Source: Pyropia yezoensis | Lineage: Eukaryota; Rhodophyta; Bangiophyceae; Bangiales; Bangiaceae | Length of the DNA stretch: 64,000 nt | Reading direction: 5' to 3' | NCBI GenBank assembly: GCA_009829735.1 | Contig: CM020618.1 | Coordinates: forward strand, 13,064,568-13,128,567 | Shown: piece after piece, positions 32,534 through 40,832 of the stretch | Layout: every line of letters starts with the position of its first letter | Position numbering within the stretch: the stretch's first letter is position 1 | The notes under the pieces: generated by a model | What the model was told of the DNA's origin: nothing | What the model saw: the letters and a program-made list of their open reading frames with translations, nothing else | Database searches by the model: none | Program-made: the position numbers and the translations under genes

Positions 32534-33002
32534 TGCGGAAGAACTGGTCCCACGCAAGGGAGCAGGGCGCGCCATACTGGGGCGGGAGACAACTGGTCCG
32601 ACCCGTTCCTCCCTTTGCATTTGATCCCGAATTTCCCGAAGTCAGGGATACTTTGCTTGATAGTAAAACCAACATGGATTTGAGGGTTTTCTGCATTTTA
32701 TCGTCTTGAATTTTCGTGTGGCCCGGTGGGCAGGTGCTGGGGTGGGAGATTCTGAGTGGCGAGATTCTGAGGGGACCCTGGGGGGATAAGGGGAGGGACA
32801 GCGGGGCTTGGCCCTGCGTCCCCGTCCCGACCAAGAAACTGTTGGCCCACACACCATCTTCTTGTTTGTCAGTGGGGGGATTGCCCCACAACAGGGACAG
32901 AGTGTGTGCGACTTGCACTTCTTCCGGTTCCCCCGACACGGAAGGCAGCCCTTGTGCACCACCCAACCTTGGGTGCTGGGTGCGCGAGTGGTTTTTGCCA
33001 CA
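32534..33002 (+). repeat. LTR of element D (3' LTR)
   Basis: 469 bp, the same length as the B and C LTRs but much more diverged. Read on the minus strand it starts TGTGGCA at 33002 and ends at 32534 with TTCCGCA, a mutated form of TGCCACA. It is followed by the same CTCCCCTCTCC internal sequence as in B and C. Confidence 0.8.
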
Positions 33003-33250
33003 ACGGTGGCGGAGGCGGTTGGTGTCGCGGCTGCGGTGGGCGAGACTGTGGCGGACACGGTGGCGGAGGCGGTCGCGGCCACTGTCGGGGAGGCGGCGGC
33101 GGTGGCGGCCACAGTGCCGCCGGCGGCGGCGGCCACAGTGGTGGGAGCGGTGGCGGTTATGGTGGGGGAGGCGGTGGCGATGGCAGTCGCGGCGGCTGTG
33201 GCTGAGGGCGACAGTGGAGACGGTGGTGGGCAGCGGCGGGGGTAACGGTG
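33003..33250. repeat. GGTGGCGGAGGC-type minisatellite
   Basis: Degenerate repeats of a ~12-bp GGTGGCGGAGGC-like unit directly abut the outer edge of D's LTR. They keep frames open on both strands (Ala/Val/Thr-rich one way, Gly-rich the other), but nothing suggests a gene. Confidence 0.7.
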
Positions 33251-33969
33251 GCGATCACGGTGGCGGAAGCGGTGGGCAACGCAGACAACGGGTGAGGGGG
33301 TGCAGGGGGCGGGGACTGCGGTGGTTTGGGGCTTACCAGGCACAGTCACGGCGTCGGGGCCCTCTGAATGGCGCACGCCAGACAACGGCAATGTGCCCTC
33401 AAACGAACAACGCATGTGGCCGTGTCTGTGTCGGTATCGGTGCCCAGGAGCTCGGTGATCGAGGTCGCCCGCCGCGGTGCATTGTTCGCACTCACCGGCG
33501 TGCGACGTGCTGGCAACTTCCATTTCAATAAAATCAAGGAAAGTGCATGGAAATCAAACGACAATTCCACATGGACCGGAAGAGATCGGGGCGGCATCCG
33601 GTCGCTACCGAAGACTCCTTGCGATGCCTATTCAACTTTACTGTAGGTTTTCTTTGCAGTTCGCACTGCATCGCGTTGCATGTGCGGCTCCATAATCGCT
33701 CTCCCACGTGATTTCGACGGCTCTTTGGTGCAGCTGAAGAGCAGACATTGTACTGCATTTTTTGGCTCATATACCGTGCGTGACCAACGAACTTCTTTTG
33801 AATCTTGAATCTTGATATCCGCCTAGATACTATGACAGCGTATCCGTCATTGACTGGCACATTCACGTTGAAACATTGCTAATTTGCAGACCAATCTACT
33901 GCATGTCGTGAATATTGTTTCTGGGAGTAGAAAGTGACGTTAGCGGTCGGAGACATACCTTGAGTCATG
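33251..33969. other. Intergenic, lower GC, no gene seen
   Basis: Unique sequence with GC lower than its surroundings, especially 33530-33960. Short ORFs only, none with a domain. It separates the D terminus from the GGC-rich block. Confidence 0.5.
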
Positions 33970-34870
33970 AAAAGCTATTTGAGAAGCACTTTGGGAAGCT
34001 GCCAGCCGGCGGCGGCGGCAGCCCCGGTCTGGGGGCGGCCCGCTGACGGTCACGGTGGCGGCGGCGGCCGCGGCGGTACCGGCGGCGGCGGCCGCCGCGG
34101 AGACGGCGCCGGGCGGGGAGCCGCCAGCTGAAGTAGCTGGCGGCGGCAGTTATCGGGCAGCGGCCAGCCGATGGCCAGCCTGCGGCGGCGGCAGAGGCGG
34201 GGTGCAGGCAGGGACGAGCCGGCGGAGACGGCCGCGGCAGTGGCGGCGGCACCGGCGCCGGCGCCGGCGCTGGGCGAACAAGGACTGGCCGCTGGTGGCG
34301 GCGGCTGCGGCGACGGTGACGGCGGCGGCGGCGGCGGCGGCGGTAAGTGCAGCGGCTGCGGCGGTAGCGGCGGCCGCGGCGACGGCGGCAGCGGCGGCGG
34401 CAGTAGCGGTAGGCGGGGAGCGGCCTGCTGGCGTGGCTGGCGGCGGCGGCCGCGGCGGCGACGGGCTGGCTGCAGCCAGCCGACGGCCAGCCGGCGGCGG
34501 CTGTTGTGGTGGGGGGTCGATATGGACCAGCCGGCGGTGGCTGCTGCGGCGATGGCCGCGCCGCCGCTGCGGCCGGGCGAGCAGCCAAAAGCCGGCGGCG
34601 GCAGCGGCAGCGTCGGCGGCGGCGGTAGTGGCGGCGGCGGCGGCAGCGAGGAGGCGGGCAGCCCCAGTGCAGGCGGCGGCCGGCCGGGAGCGGTCGCGGA
34701 GGGGCGGCTGCGAGCCGGCGGCGGCAGCGGCCGGTGGCCTGGCGCCATCCGGCAGCGGCGGTGGCGGCAGCGGCGGCATGCGGCGGCTAGCCGGTGGCCT
34801 CGGCAGCAGCGGGGGGGGCAGCGCCGACTCGGTGGGCGGCAGGGGTCGCGTCGGTGGCGACAGAGTAGGG
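33970..34870. repeat. GGC/CGG triplet-rich low-complexity block
   Basis: About 0.9 kb dominated by GGC, GCG and CGG triplets with few A or T. It opens long ORFs in several frames on both strands (Ala-, Gly-, Arg- or Pro-rich), which are artefacts of composition. No tandem unit longer than a few triplets is regular. Confidence 0.75.
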
Positions 34871-35468
34871 AACAGTAGGGGACAAGTGTCGACTTGGTGG
34901 CGACAGAGTAGGGCGCAGGTGTGTATACAATTGTGTTATGCCTCCGGAGGCGATTACGGCAACTACAACATCGGAGGCTTAAGGCTTTCAATTGCATCTC
35001 CGCAGTTGTAAAACGCAACGAACCGGCTGGACAAGCCCGTTGACACGTACCAAAAATCTCAACCGACGTGGCACCCGCCCCGCTGCGTGCTAAGCGTCTC
35101 AATCCATTGGCGAGAGATGGGCGGCTCCTGGCCTGTCGCTAGAGGCGGTCACTAACGACAGGCAGCAGCCGCCCGTGGTGGGCGAGGCCCGACTAGGATA
35201 CCCAATGAGATACCTGGGTTACTAGATTTATCCGGCATCCTTGGTCGCGCATGGTACATGGGCCCATTTGTTGCATTTCAAAAGGGGTTGAAATGTGTGA
35301 AAAAATATGCAGCGAATTGGAGTGATTCCGGTCGCCGACGATGTGTACGGCATCCAGGAGGCCCCCTCACAGCGAAGCCACAAAAAAGTTTGCTTTTATC
35401 GTACCTCGCCGGCCAATGAGTGCGGGTTGCTCGCCCTGGCACATCGGTCGTCTCGTGAGCTCGACGCC
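34871..35468. other. Left flank of element C; possible left end of a DNA transposon
   Basis: No gene. The segment 35260-35288 is similar to the reverse complement of 43991-44015 (22 of 25 bases with two small gaps). It may be the terminal repeat of the pogo-like transposon whose transposase lies at 40833-43233. Confidence 0.35.
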
Positions 35469-35473
35469 TCCAC
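35469..35473. repeat. Target-site duplication of element C, left copy
   Basis: TCCAC precedes the left LTR of C and is repeated at 40490-40494 right after the right LTR. Confidence 0.85.
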
Positions 35474-35942
35474 TGTGGCAAAAACCACTTGCACACACGA
35501 CACCCAAGTTGGGGCGGTGTGCAAGGGCTGCCTCCCGTGTCGGAAGAACCGGAAGAAGTGCAAGTCGCACACACTCTGTCCCTGTTGTGGGGCAAACCCC
35601 CCCCTGACAAACAAGAGGATGGTGTGTGGTCCAACAGTTTCTTGGTCGGGACGGGGACGCAGGGCCAAGCCCGGCTGTCCCTTTCCTTATCCCCCCAGGG
35701 TCCCCTCAGAATCTCGCCACTCAGAATCTCCCACCCCAGCACCTGCCCACCGGGCCACACGAAAATTCAAGACGATAAATGCAGAAAACCCTCAAATCCA
35801 AGTTGGATTTACTACTAAGCTAACTATCCCAAACTTAGGGAATACGGACCCAAATGCAGGGGGAGGAACGGATCAGGCTAGTGGCCTGCCGCCCCTTGCA
35901 TGGCACGTGTTGCCCCCGTACCTGGGGGTCAATACTGCCACA
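35474..35942 (-). repeat. LTR of element C, left copy
   Basis: 469 bp, TGTGGCA...TGCCACA, about 1.3 percent different from the right copy by eye. In its antisense frame it encodes the same Cys cluster as the right copy. Confidence 0.95.
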
Positions 35943-36256
35943 CTCCCCTCTCCTCAGTTCCGACCGACCCGGTCGGCCCTGTGAGGGGGTGCGTAAACGC
36001 ACGTCTCGGCGTTGGGGGTGCGACTTGCTGTCCCCCCTGGAGTACGTAACGCGGATATGGAGGCGGTCACGTCGACCGCCCCTCTCCTCAAGCTTGCCCA
36101 CTCGGCAGCTTGCTCTCCCCAGTTCTCACTTCACCATCCCACCACCTCCCCTTCACCTTCCACTGGGCCGCCCCACGCTGGGGAGGCCACCCGTATACCC
36201 ACGATCCGAGTCCCCCTGAACTCGAGGCGGGTCTCGTGCCGCTGTAGCCAGGGCGT

Positions 36257-36277
36257 CTCTCCCCAACTTGGGGAGAG
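36257..36277 (+). promoter_or_regulatory. Hairpin upstream of the antisense ORF of element C
   Basis: Identical ten-base arms CTCTCCCCAA and TTGGGGAGAG around a single C, ending two bases before ATG 36280, exactly as in B. Confidence 0.45.
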
Positions 36278-36279
36278 CC

Positions 36280-38223
36280 ATGGCGACCCCGGGGGTGGAG
36301 ACGGACTCTCTCGACGAACGTATGGAGGACACCTCCTACGGTGCAGCGCCCGCCGGGACTTCCGGCGGGGGCTCCGCGATCGCTCCGGGGGATGGGACTC
36401 CCGCGTCACCCGGCTTTGGGTTGACGGCGGGATCTCCCCCGGAGGCGGGACAAGTTGTCCCGCGTGAGGCCTTGGGGCGGTGGTTTTACCCCGCTTGGCC
36501 TCTCTATGAGGAGGGGTTGACTGTTCTTCGCTGTGGCCGACTTGGCGCAGCGATGGGTCGGGTATGGGACCGCCTACGAGAGAAGTATCCCCGTAGGGTC
36601 GGGTTCCCTGCCGGCTTCAGGACGGACCAGTTTGCCTTCCTGGACGACGAGGAGGTCGAAGACGTGCAGCGGGCCAAGGCCATGGTGGACCGCGGGGGAA
36701 CCATCCCGGGTCCCGGCGACTTGCCGACCTTTACTTGGGACGCGGTGGCAACTCGCCCCCCGTACCTTCACGAGGCCGATCCGCACACTCATAACTTTGA
36801 TGTGCGGATGGAGAAAGACTTCCGGCGAGGACCCTACTTGGTGACCTCGGCTCAACTTGAGTTTCCTCAGCAGTCTGCTGCCAGTAAGGAGCAGTACTAT
36901 CCGAAGAAGCCCGAGTGGTGGCCTCAAGTAGAGGTCCCCTACGGGTTCCCGGCGTTGCTGCCACGGTTGCTTGACCACTTCGGCTCCGTCATGTTGACGG
37001 CTGGCCCTGATCACCTGGTGTGGGCCATGTTGGCCACCCAGTGGCTCCTCGGGGTCATGTCGACCTGGGTGTCTTGTGTTCAGCGGCGGGGGATGCTCTG
37101 GCATCTCCCCCTCCGGCTTATCCAAGGTTTGGAACAGCTCACCCCTCAGCTAGTTGCTGAGGGGTGCTCATCAGGACAACTCACTCTACTTGAGGAGATG
37201 CTCCGCCTCCACAAGTTTATCGAGTGGGAGAGCATCGAGCACAAGTTGCGCCGCCCTACTCGTGGGCCCAAGGACGATGGCGCACTTCGCCAGTTCGTGT
37301 GGGTCGCTCGTGAACTTCACGACGGCCGTGTGGTCCTACGAGAGGGGTTGGGCATCGGGGACTACCCGTATGCCCCGGGAGTGGATCGCCACACTGCGCC
37401 ACTCCCGGACAAGCCCATAGTTATGGCCGTGCCGTCCTATGATGACCATATGACTCAACCCACTGCGGGGGCCCCAAGTCGGGGTCGCAGTTGCACCCGG
37501 GTCCCGCCACCTCGGCGTGCCCCTCCGCTTCCTCCTGTCCCCTTCCAGCCGCACGGGGACATCCCGATTAGCATGGCCGTTGAGTCGTCCACCCCGGTGT
37601 CCCCCAACTTGGGGGCCACCTTCCTGACGGTATACCCCAAGTTGGTGTTACCGCCCACGCCTCTAACCTCAAAGATGATGATCACCACGTTGGTGCGCAC
37701 CATTTCCTGGTTGGCCGCGTCGATCGCAACCCTTCAAACTTCCGAGACTCCTCAACTTGAGGAGCGCGTTCGTACTGCAGTGTCGACCGCGAGTTGCGAG
37801 TCGGTGGCGGAGTTTATGACGGCCGAGTTGGCTCGCATTGGGGCTATTTTGCCCCAGCCAGCCCCACTTGGGCGTGGCAAACGTCGCGCGAGCCGGGCAT
37901 ACTCGCCTCCTCGCCGTCGTCGCCGACACTCGCGGCGCTCTCCCTCCGTGTCGGAAGACGAGTTGTCTTACTCCGTCTCGGAGTCCTCGACTCCGTCAGA
38001 GTCGGAGACGGTCCGGCGTCTTCGTCTCCAACTTGCGCGCAAGACTCAACAGAAGGGCAGCCGCTGTCGTCGCCACTTGCGCGACCGTGAGGGGCGCGGC
38101 GGTTCCGACTTGGAGCCGCCGACCTCGCCGACTGGTGGGAAGCGTTATCGCCGTGGGTCTCGCCGCTCGCCTCTACGTGAGGACGAGGACCGTGGGATTG
38201 GAGAGTCTAGCATGCATGCCTAG
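36280..38223 (+). CDS. Antisense ORF of element C, unknown function
   Basis: An intact ORF of the same length as the B copy (647 codons), from ATG 36280 to TAG 38221-38223. Differences from B are scattered and largely conservative: SPPEAGQ for SPPGAGQ, DAVATRPPYLHE for DAAATRPPYHHE, and a few in the Arg/Ser tail. The Trp/Tyr-rich core (WFYPAWPLYEEG, KKPEWWPQVEVPYGFP) is unchanged. It is the only long gene left in C, while gag-pol has been deleted. That fits either chance or a use for the ORF or its DNA. I know of no family for it; the basic Arg/Ser C-terminus suggests nucleic-acid or RNP binding, which is inference. Confidence 0.8.
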   Translation: MATPGVETDSLDERMEDTSYGAAPAGTSGGGSAIAPGDGTPASPGFGLTAGSPPEAGQVVPREALGRWFYPAWPLYEEGLTVLRCGRLGAAMGRVWDRLREKYPRRVGFPAGFRTDQFAFLDDEEVEDVQRAKAMVDRGGTIPGPGDLPTFTWDAVATRPPYLHEADPHTHNFDVRMEKDFRRGPYLVTSAQLEFPQQSAASKEQYYPKKPEWWPQVEVPYGFPALLPRLLDHFGSVMLTAGPDHLVWAMLATQWLLGVMSTWVSCVQRRGMLWHLPLRLIQGLEQLTPQLVAEGCSSGQLTLLEEMLRLHKFIEWESIEHKLRRPTRGPKDDGALRQFVWVARELHDGRVVLREGLGIGDYPYAPGVDRHTAPLPDKPIVMAVPSYDDHMTQPTAGAPSRGRSCTRVPPPRRAPPLPPVPFQPHGDIPISMAVESSTPVSPNLGATFLTVYPKLVLPPTPLTSKMMITTLVRTISWLAASIATLQTSETPQLEERVRTAVSTASCESVAEFMTAELARIGAILPQPAPLGRGKRRASRAYSPPRRRRRHSRRSPSVSEDELSYSVSESSTPSESETVRRLRLQLARKTQQKGSRCRRHLRDREGRGGSDLEPPTSPTGGKRYRRGSRRSPLREDEDRGIGESSMHA

Positions 38224-38334
38224 TTGGCAGCTGCCTTTGTTGTGAGAGTGTGAGGGTTAGGGCTGTAGTTAAAAGCCACTCTGCGTACCACATCGACTTG
38301 AAGCACTCTCTCGGCACTGTTACTCGGCCTTCCC

Positions 38335-39903
38335 TCACGTTGAGGGAGGGCTGCTAGGGTCTATCTCATTCCGGGCACAGTATGCCCGGACCTTCTCAGC
38401 GGAAAGGTCCTCCACATACTCCCACGAATCAGCCCTGGCTTTGTAGCCAAACCAACACACCCTCAACATGAGGCGATCAGTGTCCTCATCCCAGCCGTGG
38501 TCGATGAACTTATCGAACACGTACTCCTGCGGGCCCTGTTTGGCCGCAGGCAGCGAGGGGAGGCGCCACGCTTCCAAAGCACGCGCCCAAGCTGGGTCGC
38601 CTGCAGGCGGTTGTGCAACTTTGACCACGTCCTGTCCGTTCACTGTGCGGACCCCATCGTCACTTTCGATGGTGAAGCGCCGCCCATCAGTACGAAGGAC
38701 CTGGTACGGCCCCTTCGTCTGGAATACCAACTTACCCCCAGTTGGGTTGTGTGAGTGTACCAGCACCCAGTCACCCTGCTCGGGGACATGCTTGGCGTTG
38801 CGCACCTTTTTGTCAAAGGTACGCTTGTAGCGCTTTTGTGCTTTGTCCATCTCAGCCCTGACTTTAGGGATGAGGTTTTCAAGCCTAGCAGCGAACTCCG
38901 CCTTACTCTCAGTAGGAGTAGGCGTCCTGCCACCATCCTCCCTAGTTGGGAGCGGCCGCCGCACGGCAATAGACCGCACGCGACGGGGGGTCACAAAAGC
39001 GAGGGGTACTTCCCCGGTAGATGAGTGAACCTGCGAATTGTAGGCAGTGGTAAGAATAGAAATGTATTGGTCCCACGTCTTCACATGCTCACTCACATAG
39101 TGGCGCAGCTGCCGAACAATAGTTTTGTTCAAGCGCTCCTTAACGAGGGCCCGTGAACGGGGCCCTCCCCTATACGGTTGTTGGCGTATAGGGGGTACAC
39201 CGGGTTTCAACTCGATCCGGTGTTGGGTGGCTCTCATGAGTCCCAACTGACCATCCCACAACTTGTGATATTGGTCCAAGAGGCGTTCAACTTGAACCCT
39301 CAACCTGGGTGGAACACCCTCCATATTCACATGGGGACGAGGAGAGGCGGCCGACTTGGCTTGGTGCTTCTCCTTTCCGGACTTCGGGTCGCTACTCGCG
39401 CCCGCGTTGAGGGTGACCGCTACTACCGGTCCCTCATGTTGGTCGATATAGCCGAACTTGGCTCCCGATCAAAGATACTTTCTTTGAGGGTGGCGGGGGT
39501 AGCAACTTGCTACGACCCCTGTCACAGGCTTGAGCCCATCACCGACGAGTGAAGGTCCGCCGTCCTCCACCCGCCTAGTTGGCGACGGCTCTATGCCGAA
39601 GTTGAATCCAACCCGAGTGGATCTCGCGGGGACAGTCCTCTCACCTTGGGACGTTCCCTTTGAGTGTACCACCCGGTGGCCGAAGTGCGAACCACCGGTC
39701 CGAGGAAGACCCTCAGGGTGAACACCCGACTGGGTCGGGGTGGCATACCGCCCGCACCGATACCCACGGCCCTGCTGGCTGGAGTGCCTCTAGCAACTCC
39801 GCGACCCCAGGTACACCCTGTGTCTGGCCAGTATTCAAAGGCGCCGGAGAAAAGTCGTCACCGGAGAGTTTCCCGAACGTCGGGAGGTCCGATCCAGCCG
39901 CGT
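38335..39903 (-). pseudogene. Element C gag-pol remnant
   Basis: Minus-strand remnant. 38335 to about 39132 encodes the end of integrase (NKTIVRQLRHYVSEHVKTWDQ) and the chromodomain (FIDHGWDEDTDRLML). At 39133 it is fused to the RT N-terminal region (IRQQPYRGGPRSRALVKE) by a deletion that removes RT, RNase H and most of integrase. At about 39466 a second deletion joins pol to the Pro/Ser-rich gag N-terminus, which extends to 39903. The gag start codon has mutated from ATG to GCG. The fused frame remains open for 331 codons by chance. Confidence 0.85.
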
Positions 39904-40001
39904 TGGCTAACGATCCACACGACACAGTCCAAGACCACCGTTCCTCTGAGACAGAGGGCCCCCTACGCCCGGGTGCACCCGGTGGTAAAGTTTATCTCTG
40001 T

Positions 40002-40018
40002 CCCCTGCTGCTCCACCA
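40002..40018 (-). promoter_or_regulatory. Primer-binding site of element C
   Basis: Same 17-base site as in A and B, two bases from the LTR edge at 40021. Its retention means C could still be reverse transcribed in trans. Confidence 0.7.
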
Positions 40019-40020
40019 AA

Positions 40021-40489
40021 TGTGGCAAAAACCACTTGCACACACGACACCCAAGTTGGGGCGGTGTGCAAGGGCTGCCTCCCGTGTCGGGGAAACCGGA
40101 AGAAGTGCAAGTCGCACACACTCTGTCCCTGTTGTGGGGCAAACCCCCCCCTGACAAACAAGAGGATGGTGTGTGGTCCAACAGTTTCTTGGTCGGGACG
40201 GGGACGCAGGGCCAAGCCCCGCTGTCCCTCCCCTTATCCCCCCAGGGTCCCCTCAGAATCTCGCCACTCAGAATCTCCCACCCCAGCACCTGCCCACCGG
40301 GCCACACGAAAATTCAAGACGATAAATGCAGAAAACCCTCAAATCCAAGTTGGATTTACTACTAAGCTAACTATCCCAAACTTAGGGAATACGGACCCAA
40401 ATGCAGGGGGAGGAACGGATCAGGCTAGTGGCCTGCCGCCCCTTGCATGGCACGTGTTGCCCCCGTACCTGGGGGTCAATACTGCCACA
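40021..40489 (-). repeat. LTR of element C, right copy
   Basis: 469 bp, TGTGGCA...TGCCACA, followed by TCCAC at 40490-40494. Confidence 0.95.
40076..40174 (+). other. Zn2Cys6-like cysteine cluster encoded antisense within the LTR
   Basis: The plus-strand frame through the LTR (antisense to the element) reads CLPCRGNRKKC, then KSHTL, CPCC and, 12 residues later, MVC. Spacing C-x2-C-x6-C-x5-C-x2-C-x12-C follows the fungal-type Zn2Cys6 DNA-binding pattern except for the long last loop, and has the usual basic residues between cysteines 2 and 3. The frame is also open in the left LTR of C (35529-35627) and in the old D LTR. Both LTRs of B have lost it (a TAG just before the cluster; the left copy also has a one-base deletion). 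There is no ATG upstream inside the LTR, so expression would need an upstream exon or start. This may be fortuitous. Confidence 0.3.
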
Positions 40490-40832
40490 TCCACAACAGT
40501 GCACAGTGTGGCCGGGATCATGCCCGACTGGTCTGCCGCCACTTTCCGTGTCGGTACTTCGCTCCAAAACACAGGCAAGCACAACCACATGCTCTTCCGT
40601 CCCGGCAGTCCGAGCCACCCCCGCCCGACCGCCTCGCCCGCGCGAACCGTCCGTCCCCCCCGGCAGTTACACGCGCTTCCTCCCCCCCACTCATGTCATC
40701 CCCAATGTGCCCCACGAGTCGCCTTCCCGTCTCCCCTACGCATCGAACCCCCGTCTCACTCGCGTTTCGCCCCCCTCCTCCTGGCTCTCTTACGAGACGA
40801 GCAGCCGTTTCGCACCGCCTCTTCCGAGACAA

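Larger units (their letters stand above)
27272..33002 (+). mobile_element. Element D: old, decayed B-family retrotransposon (5' truncated)
   Basis: Plus-strand relative of B: pol from the RT N-terminal region (27272) to the chromodomain (30144), a decayed antisense ORF on the minus strand (32198-30256), then a 3' LTR (32534-33002). Homology to B starts exactly where A's LTR ends, so the 5' half (LTR, gag, protease) is missing. Many stops make it the oldest of the nest. Confidence 0.88.
35474..40489 (-). mobile_element. Element C: B-family retrotransposon with most of gag-pol deleted
   Basis: Complete at both ends (LTRs 35474-35942 and 40021-40489, duplication TCCAC) but only 5.0 kb long. It keeps the antisense ORF intact. 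Gag-pol is reduced to the integrase C-terminus and chromodomain, a short RT N-terminal stretch and an N-terminal gag fragment, joined by at least two internal deletions (about 39133 and 39466). The LTRs differ by six substitutions by eye. It has no enzymes of its own, so it could move only with help from B-like copies. Confidence 0.93.

Noticed and set aside
33965..35102. Long ORFs (up to 350 codons) in several frames on both strands
   Set aside because: They are Ala-, Gly-, Arg- or Pro-homopolymers produced by the GGC/CGG triplet block, where stop codons are rare; no domain or plausible start.
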